A stretch of DNA of 64,000 bases from positions 62,001 through 126,000 of the forward strand of contig JAEYWP010000030.1 of the NCBI GenBank assembly GCA_023428905.1. Direction: 5' to 3'. Of this stretch, positions 27,701-35,200 are shown piece by piece. The position numbers and the translations under genes were made by a program. The notes below the pieces were generated by a model. That model was given only the letters and a program-made list of their open reading frames with translations, was not told where the DNA came from and did not search any database. Source of the stretch: Verrucomicrobiota bacterium. Its GTDB lineage: Bacteria; Verrucomicrobiota; Verrucomicrobiia; Opitutales; Opitutaceae. Positions within the stretch are counted from its first letter, which is position 1. Each line of letters starts with the position of its first letter.

Positions 27701-28887
27701 AATTCACCGAGAAGGGAGAAGTGGTCGTGACCCTTGCGCTCGATGACAGTCCGGCGCCGGAGGGGGCGTGCTCCCTGCGCTTTGAGGTGAAGGATACCGG
27801 CGTGGGCATTCCCAAGGAGGTGCAGGCTCACCTGTTCCAACCCTTTACCCAGGCAGACACCTCGACGACGCGACGATTTGGTGGAACCGGCCTGGGACTC
27901 GCCATCAGTCGCCAGATCGTGGAGCTGATGGGCGGCCGTATCGGCGTGCGCAGCGCGGTCGGCCAGGGCTCCACGTTCTGGTTTGTGGTTCCGCTTCGGC
28001 CCGTATCCACGGCTCCTGACGCGGGGCCGGTTCTGCCCGCCCTGCAGAGCTCGGGGCGGAGGCTCCTGGTGCTGGAGGAGAGCGAGACGCGGCGACGTCT
28101 GCTGGAACAGTATGCGGCGCAACGCGGGTTCGAACTGACGGTGGTGGACCGGGCGGAGGACATCGCCCCGCTGATTGATGCGCCCCCCGGCGACGCCACG
28201 CCGTTTCTCGCCGTGGTGGTGGATTGCCGTTCCAGCGAGGCGGGTGTCGCTCTCGCCCGTCGTCTGAAAGCCGAGGCCGGTTATATACCCGTGGTGTTGG
28301 TCACCTCGGTGGAGGAGCGTTTGAATGCTTCGGCGACGGCCGACAGCCACGTGGCGGCGGTACTGGTTCGACCGCTCCGGGAACGCGCCCTCGACCTCGC
28401 GCTGGCCGAAGCGACCCGGGCGCGCGACAGGGCCGGTGCAGTCGAGCCCGCAGTCGGCGAGATCGAGGCGCGTGGCCAGACGATCCCGCCGTTCACGCGC
28501 GTGCGCGTGCTGGTGGTGGAGGACAATCCGGTGAATCAGCGGGTCGTGGAGATGCAGTTGAAAAAAATCGGCTGCCGCCCCGACTTCGCCGCCAACGGCA
28601 TCGCCGCACTCACGCTGCTCGCACAGCAGTCGTACGATCTAATTTTCATGGACTGCCAGATGCCGGAAATGGACGGCTACGAAACCACGCGCCGAATCCG
28701 CCTGGATCCGAAACTGGTACACCTGCACATTGTGGCGATGACCGCGAACGCGATGGAGGGGGATCGGGAGAAGTGTCTCGCCGCGGGTATGGACGACTAT
28801 CTGGCAAAGCCTGTCCGGGAACGGGACCTGCGTGCGGCGATTGATCGCTGCCTCACCCGTGGATCACGCGCCCCGGAGGTGCGGTGA
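24781..28887 (+). CDS. Hybrid sensor kinase with periplasmic propeller (Reg_prop/Y_Y_Y) and two receivers
   Basis: A 1368-residue one-protein signalling chain. A probable signal peptide (perhaps from GTG 24811 rather than 24781) leads to a long propeller-like sensor region, a Y_Y_Y domain (LSYQFRLEGYSNEWSV), one membrane helix (YLAYTLVCAGILLAGGRWLL), a coiled coil, HisKA with the phospho-histidine in NMSHEIRTPMNGV (about residue 854), and HATPase (DTGVGIPKEV, GGTGLGLAISRQI). The first receiver is degenerate, with arginine for the conserved lysine (VLVRPLRE). The second is intact: VVEDNPVNQ, phosphoacceptor in FMDCQMPEMDG (about 1291), YLAKPVRE. There is no DNA-binding domain. In Bacteroidetes, related proteins sense polysaccharide fragments; that role here is an inference. 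Confidence 0.9.
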   Translation: MANWDDIPLAVPTFSVRCLGLALMRALLVLAAGGPAGETCVARAWASSTSPVEAAAGPTRAFPIRGMPPARTYGFEEIGNVSPGVRLSADALGRLLVVREGNLTVFDDKNWSNVMDQSDVNRNLRQVVLGRDGRMYCGGSGAWGWLGYRDDGLVSVHSMRPETYPDWVTNCTFDQIITTPRGVAFGGSAGIVFHDQTTSAAAFHAAPDSVCFFAIGDTVFLSSYRLGVCRLDTRSGTFTKPAAGVVREELIECATPWDETRALVATFKRALALYDGNTYTPWPTEIDSLLQAGVIDLERLDGGLVALVLRGMGLYILDSGGRVVRAISDDLFPGVVDIRMGEPGVIWVSSAIGVTKLHYRSPVGIFDHRAGLKLNWPQVFSFEGRIHVVSEGRVFQAQPGKPGAVTHFEPIEIPLSDGIWTALGTPHGMLLGNAHGLYHRTDDGRITQVLDGFNINRLVAADAAGTTCIALGASRLAGVRWNGERWEEHVERLPGIGYASVVVSSEPGSVWFEMGINRVGHVTLQDGTLKAEVVTTFPWAAPQWVNIGAVGSHIVFTDGYARSFYDERSDRFVDAPALHALLERTPFPALRPRQDDTGTIWVPHAHGIYRLIPDGDSHRVDTTTYSVIRDSYPTLELVDGSDVWIRSARLLQHVEKTETEVAPREPRPVLARVTDSRRNRDIYHAIQGGDAALRAIPYQSNSLHFHFFPGTYAQLRTLSYQFRLEGYSNEWSVPMTDPVISLTSLREGDYRMNVRLMDTAGQVGEPITFGFTILPPVYRTWYAYLAYTLVCAGILLAGGRWLLRRARNRNTQLESLVQARTRELDATNTRLRASVVEAQQAAQAKSRFLANMSHEIRTPMNGVIGMSNLLLETRLQPEQKEFARTIRNSAEGLLAVLNDILDFSKIEAGKLSLEEVPFSVRETVEECLEVLSLRAADKRVELAAFFPPGMPERVVGDGGRLRQVLLNLIGNAVKFTEKGEVVVTLALDDSPAPEGACSLRFEVKDTGVGIPKEVQAHLFQPFTQADTSTTRRFGGTGLGLAISRQIVELMGGRIGVRSAVGQGSTFWFVVPLRPVSTAPDAGPVLPALQSSGRRLLVLEESETRRRLLEQYAAQRGFELTVVDRAEDIAPLIDAPPGDATPFLAVVVDCRSSEAGVALARRLKAEAGYIPVVLVTSVEERLNASATADSHVAAVLVRPLRERALDLALAEATRARDRAGAVEPAVGEIEARGQTIPPFTRVRVLVVEDNPVNQRVVEMQLKKIGCRPDFAANGIAALTLLAQQSYDLIFMDCQMPEMDGYETTRRIRLDPKLVHLHIVAMTANAMEGDREKCLAAGMDDYLAKPVRERDLRAAIDRCLTRGSRAPEVR

Positions 28888-28911
28888 TCGCGCCGGGGGG
28901 TGACTAAGCGC

Positions 28912-28986
28912 TGGTGCGAGCGTCGGGAGTCGAACCCGAATCAACGGCTTCGGAGACCGCTACACTATCCATTGTGCTACGCCCGC
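28912..28986 (-). tRNA. tRNA-Arg (anticodon CCG)
   Basis: Minus-strand cloverleaf of 75 nt with CCA encoded. Acceptor stem GCGGGCG pairs with CGCTCGC (one G-U). The anticodon loop CTCCGAA gives CCG, reading Arg codon CGG. The T arm is TCGGG-TTCGACT-CCCGA. Confidence 0.95.
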
Positions 28987-29061
28987 ATTGGCCAGCTGCG
29001 GGGGTGAAAGTCACTGGGCGTCCGTGAAAGTTCAAGCGGAAATCTGAAGCAGTCGGTCGAC

Positions 29062-29097
29062 ACAAAAAAAGCGGGGCGCCCACCGGACGCCCCGCTT
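29062..29097 (-). terminator. Intrinsic terminator of lpdA
   Basis: On the minus strand the stem AAGCGGGGCG / CGCCCCGCTT with a 9-nt loop is followed by a U-run of seven. It lies 17 bp after the lpdA stop. Confidence 0.9.
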
Positions 29098-29113
29098 GAA
29101 AGTCGAATCGAGT

Positions 29114-30511
29114 TTAGATGTGGATTGCCTCGCCGACAGACGCCGCCGCGGCCTCCATCACCGCCTCCGAAAGGGTGGGGTGGGCGTGGATGGTCTGGTG
29201 GATCTCTTCGATCGTGGCTTCCAGCTCCACCGCGAGTCCGTATTCGGCGATCAATTCGGTGGCCTCGGAGCCGATGATGTGGGCGCCGTAGATTTCACCG
29301 GTCTTGGCATCGCTGATCACCTTCACGAAGCCCTCGCTTTCCGCCGAGGCGACCGCCTTGCCCGAGGCGGTGAAGGGGAACTTGCCGACGTTGATCTCGA
29401 GCTTCTTTTCGCGGGCAGCCTTCTCCGTCATGCCGGTGCTCGAAACCTGAGGCTGGCAGTAGGTGCAACCGGGGAAATTCTTCACGCGCTTGGGTTTTCC
29501 ATGGCCGAACATGCCATTGACGGCGTTCACCGCCTCGTACGTGGCGACATGGGCGAGCCACGGGGGGCCAATAATGTCACCGGCGGCGTAGATCCCCTTG
29601 ACGGTGGTCTGGTAGGAATCGTCCACCTTCAGGTAGTTGCGGTCCATCTCGGGTTTGAGATTGGCCGCGAGCACGCCTTCGATGTTGGCGACCACCCCGA
29701 TGGCGGAAAGGAGAACTTCGGCCTCGACCTCGGTGCGAGCATCGCCCTGGACGAGGTCGACTTTGACGGAGTCCTTTCCGACGCGGAAGTTCTCGCACTT
29801 GGTGTTCACGTGCATCGCGATGCCCTGCTTTTCGAAGGAGCGCGCGAGGGTCTTGGCCACCTCCTCATCTTCCACCGGAAGAATCTGAGGCAGCATTTCC
29901 ACCAGCGTTACTTTTGTTCCGAACGCATTGTAGAAGTACGCAAACTCAACGCCGATTGCACCCGCGCCAACGATGATAATGGATTTGGGCAGGGCGCGGT
30001 TGGCCAGGGCCTCGCGCGAGGTCATGACCCGCACGCCATCGTAGTCGAGGCCGGGGATGCGGCGCATCTTGCAGCCCGTGGCGATGAGGATGTTTTTTGC
30101 TTTGAAGAACTTCCCCTTGTGCTCGCCCTCGGTGACGGAAACGAGGCCGGGTGCGCTGACCTGGCCGCGGCCGACGATGTAGTCGACCTTGTTTTTGCGG
30201 AAGAGGAACTCGACGCCCTTGGCCATCTGGGCGGACACATTGCGGGACCGGTCCATCACCTTGCCGATGTCAAAGGTCACACCTGACACGCTCAGACCGT
30301 AGGTGTCGGCTTTTTTGATCTTTTGATAGAGCTCCGCGCTCTTGAGGAGAGCCTTGGTGGGAATGCAGCCCCAGTTCAGGCAGGTCCCGCCGGCTCGTTC
30401 CATTTCGATGCAGGCAACTTTCTTGCCGAGTTGCCCGGCACGGATTGCGCCTGCGTAGCCAGCAGGTCCTCCGCCAATCACGATCAGGTCGTATTCAGTG
30501 GTTTCAGCCAT
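29114..30511 (-). CDS. lpdA: Dihydrolipoyl dehydrogenase
   Basis: FAD flavoenzyme (465 residues) that reoxidises lipoamide in the pyruvate and 2-oxoglutarate dehydrogenase complexes. Seen: FAD-binding VIGGGPAGYAGAIRAGQLG, redox cysteines in GGTCLNWGCIPTK, NAD site IIVGAGAIGVEFAYFY, IYAAGDI, and the catalytic His-Glu in HAHPTLSE. ATG 30511 (MAETTEYDL) is the family start. It has its own terminator and stands without its complex partners. Confidence 0.95.
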   Translation of the reverse strand: MAETTEYDLIVIGGGPAGYAGAIRAGQLGKKVACIEMERAGGTCLNWGCIPTKALLKSAELYQKIKKADTYGLSVSGVTFDIGKVMDRSRNVSAQMAKGVEFLFRKNKVDYIVGRGQVSAPGLVSVTEGEHKGKFFKAKNILIATGCKMRRIPGLDYDGVRVMTSREALANRALPKSIIIVGAGAIGVEFAYFYNAFGTKVTLVEMLPQILPVEDEEVAKTLARSFEKQGIAMHVNTKCENFRVGKDSVKVDLVQGDARTEVEAEVLLSAIGVVANIEGVLAANLKPEMDRNYLKVDDSYQTTVKGIYAAGDIIGPPWLAHVATYEAVNAVNGMFGHGKPKRVKNFPGCTYCQPQVSSTGMTEKAAREKKLEINVGKFPFTASGKAVASAESEGFVKVISDAKTGEIYGAHIIGSEATELIAEYGLAVELEATIEEIHQTIHAHPTLSEAVMEAAAASVGEAIHI

Positions 30512-30616
30512 GGTAAAGTCGAGGGTCGGTGCGTGACAGAAAACGGGAAGGGTCGGGCCGGGGGGGACTCCGGTCAAATTGAAAGACGAGTCGCCCGCGC
30601 AGCCCGGACGCGGCGC

Positions 30617-31039
30617 CTAGATGTCGATGACGTCGTTGCGTTTGCCGCGGCGAGGCCGGTCGCCTCCGGTCTTGGCCGGCGCGTTTGCGGGCCTGACCAG
30701 CCGGCTAACCACGAGGGTGGTGAGACTGACGACCAGCGCGCCGCCCAGGGCGGACCAGAAACCGTTTACGTCAAAGCCGTCGACCAGGCGCCCGGCGAGC
30801 AGGAACAACAAGGCATTGATCACCACCACGCCCAAGCCCATCGTGATGAGGATGAACGGCAGCGTGAACAGCACCAGGATCGGCTTCAGGATGGCGTTGA
30901 GGAAGCTCAGCAGGAGCGCGACGACCACCAGCGTGGTCATGTCGTCGCAGGCAATGCCGGGGATGATGCGGGTGGCGATCGCCACGCCGAGGGCGAGGAT
31001 GGCCCACCTCAACAGCAATTGCATCAAGGGATGACTCAT
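30617..31039 (-). CDS. Phage holin family 4 (superfamily IV)-type membrane protein
   Basis: A 140-residue protein with about four membrane helices (LLRWAILALGVAIATRIIPG, MTTLVVVALLLSFLNAILKP, LPFILITMGLGVVVINALLF, WSALGGALVVSLTTLVVSRL) and a basic tail. The NAILKPILVLFTLPFILITMGL core matches the widespread bacterial family named after phage holins, although it is chromosomal and its function is unknown. There is no phage nearby. The start at 31039 is only 35 bp from a divergent glycosyltransferase gene. Confidence 0.85.
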   Translation of the reverse strand: MSHPLMQLLLRWAILALGVAIATRIIPGIACDDMTTLVVVALLLSFLNAILKPILVLFTLPFILITMGLGVVVINALLFLLAGRLVDGFDVNGFWSALGGALVVSLTTLVVSRLVRPANAPAKTGGDRPRRGKRNDVIDI

Positions 31040-31074
31040 TGGTCGCACTGTCCGCTCGTTTGTCGGCGGAGCAA

Positions 31075-32178
31075 ATGAAAATTCTGATCGTCCAGGATCG
31101 CCTCCGCAGCGGTGGGACCGAACGCCAGGCCATTCTGATGGCACGCCTCTTCCGGCAGGCCGGGCACGACGCACACCTGCTGACCTTTCGACCCGGTGGC
31201 GCCTTGTGGGCGTCGGCGCGCGACCTGTCGCCGCAGGCCCTCCAGCCGTTCGACCTCGGGCTCGACTGGTTCGCACCGGGTCTGCTGGCCCAGGCCCGCC
31301 GCTCGGCGCCCGACGTCGTGCTGTGCATGGGACGAATGGCGAACTGTCGCAGCGGCGATCTCCAGCGCGCGCTGGGGCGTGAGGCCTGCGCTGTGGTGGC
31401 GACCCTGCGCACGGGCAAACCGCTGCCAACCTTGTTCGCGCGTTCGCTCCGCGAGGTGGCTCATGTGGTTGCCAACAGCGCCGATTCCGCACGCACCCTG
31501 GCGCAGCGTCACGCGATTCCTACCCAACGGATCAGTGTCATCCACAACGCCCTGGTTTTCCCGCCGTCAGCGGCCCCCGACCCGCTCGTCCGGTCGCAGG
31601 TGCGCGCGCGGTATCAGGTTCAGCCGGACACCCCGGTGATGCTCTGGGTAGGGATGTTCCGACCCGAGAAGAACCAACGCGCGCTCCTGCACCTCCTGAA
31701 ACACCTGCCGACGCAGCTGCCATGGCAGCTCTGGTTTGCAGGCGAGGGGAGCGAGCGTCCGGGCTGCGAGGCCCTTGCACGTTCGCTGGGTTTCGGCGAG
31801 CGTATCCGTTTCCTGGGGTTTCAGTCGGACCCCACGCCGCTTTACTCGGGTGCGGATCTGGCGGTGCTCACCTCGCGGAGCGAGTCGCTCTCCAACTTTC
31901 TGATCGAAGCGCATGCGCATGGGCTGCCCTCAGTCGCTTATGGCGTCAGCGGGGTCGCGGAGTGTGGTGGAACGGTGGTGCCGCTGGACGACGGCGAGGC
32001 CTTCGTCGGCGCGCTTCGCGGTCTGCTCACGGATACCGGGCACCGGGCCACCGAGGGGCGCCGTGTGGCCGCTTGGGCGCGCGAGGCCTTTGACCCAGCC
32101 AAGCAGGCTGCCGCGTACCTGCGTCTGTTTTTGGAGTTGTGTAGCCCGCCGTCCTCAGCCGGCAGCGCAGTCTCCTGA
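31075..32178 (+). CDS. GT4 glycosyltransferase
   Basis: GT-B fold transferase of family 4, 367 residues. N-terminal KILIVQDRLRSGGTERQA, central VISNA-like HNALVFPP, WVGMFRPEKNQRALL, and the donor site with the E-x7-E pair ESLSNFLIEAHAHGLP followed by SVAYGVSGVAE. GGAG lies a few bases before the ATG. The substrate is unknown; it may act on lipopolysaccharide, like the GT9 genes farther right. Confidence 0.88.
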   Translation: MKILIVQDRLRSGGTERQAILMARLFRQAGHDAHLLTFRPGGALWASARDLSPQALQPFDLGLDWFAPGLLAQARRSAPDVVLCMGRMANCRSGDLQRALGREACAVVATLRTGKPLPTLFARSLREVAHVVANSADSARTLAQRHAIPTQRISVIHNALVFPPSAAPDPLVRSQVRARYQVQPDTPVMLWVGMFRPEKNQRALLHLLKHLPTQLPWQLWFAGEGSERPGCEALARSLGFGERIRFLGFQSDPTPLYSGADLAVLTSRSESLSNFLIEAHAHGLPSVAYGVSGVAECGGTVVPLDDGEAFVGALRGLLTDTGHRATEGRRVAAWAREAFDPAKQAAAYLRLFLELCSPPSSAGSAVS

Positions 32179-32249
32179 CAACGGTATGTCAGTGATTCAC
32201 GAGAGCGCGGTTGAGTTCGAAGGCTCTCTGCTCATCGGTGTGGGTCCTC

Positions 32250-35200
32250 GTGAAATCCACCGTCTCTGCCGACTGCATTCGCCTCCGCGGCGTCCGTCAA
32301 AACAACCTCAAGGGCTTCGACCTCGATCTTCCGCTGGGAAAATACGTCGTCGTCACCGGCCTGAGCGGAGCGGGTAAATCCTCGCTGGTCTTCGATACCC
32401 TGCACGCGGAAGGGCAGCGGCGGTATGTGGAGACGTTCAGCGCCTACACCCGGCAGTTCCTCGACCTGTTGGACAAGCCCAAGGTCGACTCGATCGAGAA
32501 CATCCGCCCTTCAATCGCGATCGAGCAGACGAACACCGTCAAAACCTCCCGCTCCACCGTGGGCACGATGACGGAGCTGACCGACTTTTTCAAAGTCTGG
32601 TTCAGCCATGTGGCGGAGTGTTTTGATCCTGAGACCGGGGAGAAGGTGGAGGACGACACCCCGCAGTCGATCTGGACAAAGGTGAGTGCAGCGCAGCCGG
32701 GCAGGTCCGTAGTCATCGCCTTCCGGGTGAACAAGCCCGCCAACCTCTCCTGGCAGGAAATCCTCCAGAACCTGAAGACGCAGTCCTATGTGCGGGTGCT
32801 GCTCCCGGAAGCCTCGGGGGTGCGTATCGCCCATCGCATCGATGACCTTCTTTCGGATCTGCGAAGCATCGAGGCGGCGCTCGGATCCGACGGCGTCTTG
32901 TACGTCGCCCAGGATCGTCTCCCTCTCGACGAGGCGAACCGCAGCCGCTTTCTCGAGGCGGTCGAAACTGCAATGCATTTCGGCCAGGGCCAGGTGCACC
33001 TGTTCGACGCCGGCACTGGCTTCGAGGAGCTGGGGCATTACTCGCGGGGCCTGCATTCGCCCCGCACGGGACGCACCTTCCGGCCCGCCACGCCCGCCCT
33101 GTTTTCCTTCAACTCACCGCTGGGCGCCTGCCCCAAATGCCGCGGCTTCGGGCGCGTGATCGAGATTGATTACCGTCTGGCCATCCCGGACCAGTCGCTC
33201 TCCATAGATCAGGGCGCCATCAAATGCTGGGAGGGCGATGTCTACAGCGAGTCGAAGAAAGACCTGCTGGTCTTTGCGCGTCGCAAGAAAATCCCAACCC
33301 ACGTTCCCTTTGCCCAACTCAGTCCGGAGCACCGCGCCTTCGTGATGGACGGCGAGCCCGGCTACGGCGAGGGGGGCAAGAGCTGGCCCCAGGCGTGGTA
33401 CGGTGTGAAAGGGTTCTTCCGCTGGCTGGAGTCGAAGACCTACAAGATGCACGTTCGGGTCTTCCTCTCCCGCTACCGCGCGTACAACCCGTGCCCCGAC
33501 TGCGGTGGACAGCGATTGCAGCCGGAGTCCCTGTGCTGGAAATGGAAGGGCCTGACCCTGCCCCAGCTTTACCAACTGCCGGTCAGCCAGCTGGCGGCGA
33601 TGTTGCGGCCGTGCGCGCAGTCGGCGACCATGGAGAGCTACTCCTCCCACCACCAGCGCGACCTCGCCTTCGATTCGATCGTGACCCGTCTGCGCTACCT
33701 CGAGCAGGTGGGCCTAGGCTACCTCACGCTGGACCGTCCCTCCAAGACCCTTTCGGGCGGGGAAGTGGAGCGCGTCAACCTGACCTCCTGCCTGGGTACC
33801 TCCCTGGTGGATACACTGTTTGTGCTCGATGAGCCCAGCGTCGGGCTGCACCCGCGCGACATCGATCGCCTCATCGCGATCATCCGTTCCCTGACGGACG
33901 CGGGCAACACCGTGGTGGTGGTCGAACACGACGAGGCCATGATCCGGGCGGCGGACCATGTGATCGAGGTCGGCCCCGAACCCGGCGCGCGCGGTGGGCA
34001 CATCGTGTTTCAAGGGACCGTTGCCGGCCTGCTCGAGAGCGAGGTCAGCATCACCGGCGCGTACCTTTCCGGCCGCCAGCGCATCGAACGACCCACCCGC
34101 CGCCGGCCCGTCCCCGAGGGTGCGACGAAGTGGCTGCGCTTCGAGAAGGTCACCAAGCACAACCTGCGCGACGTCAACGTCCGCCTTCCCCTCCAGCGCC
34201 TGGTGTGTCTGAGCGGCGTCTCTGGCTCCGGGAAATCCACCCTGCTCGACAACGTGGTGTACCAAGGGCTTCTTGCCCAGCGCAACCTGCTGACGGAGGA
34301 CGCCGCCCAGATCGCTGCCGTCTCCAGCGACATTGCGTTTTCGGAAGTCCTCCTTGTCGACCAGTCCCCGCTCAGCCGGACGCCGCGCTCCAATCCCGCA
34401 CTGTACACCGACGCGTGGGAATTGATTCGCGACCTCTTCGCCAGCACTCCGGCCGCGCAACAGGCCGGTTTCGGCTCCTCCAGTTTTTCCTTCAACAGCG
34501 GCGACGGACGGTGCGACCACTGCCAGGGACTCGGCTACGAACGGGTCGAGATGCAGTTCCTTTCGGACGTGTTTGTGCCCTGTCCGATCTGCGAGGGACG
34601 GCGCTTCAAGCCAGAGGTGCTCGCCATCACCTGGAACGGCCGATCCGTCTCCGATGTGCTTGCGCTGAGCGTCAACGATGCCCTGCCGTTTTTCGCCGAG
34701 TTTCCGGCGATCCATGCGCGTCTCGCCAGCCTCGAGGCCGTCGGGCTGGGTTACCTCACGCTGGGCCAGCCCCTCAATACCCTCTCCGGCGGGGAGTCCC
34801 AGCGGCTCAAGCTGGTGCGTTATCTCGGCGCGTACGGGAGCGGGCAGGGGGACGGGGAAAACGACGACGCGTCCGCGGCTGCAGGTGAGGGAGGTTCCGC
34901 CCTTCTGCTCCTCGATGAACCCACCACCGGGCTGCACCGCCACGACGTCAAGCGGCTCCTCGGCGTCTTGAACGCGTTGGTGGACCGTGGCCATAGCGTG
35001 GTCGTGATTGAACACAATCTGGACGTTCTCAAGTCGGCAGACTGGATCGTGGAGGTCGGTCCAGAGGCGGGCGCGAACGGCGGGAGGATTGTCGCGGAAG
35101 GCCCGCCCGAAGCCATCGTGAAGAAGGAGACCGCCACCACCCCCTTCCTGCGAGAGGCGCTTGCCGGCGCGGTTGAGCGCGCCAACATCCCGGCCGACCT

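Noticed and set aside
30617..31039. Holin-like gene as a prophage trace
   Set aside because: The family is common on bacterial chromosomes and no other phage gene, att site or repeat is visible nearby.
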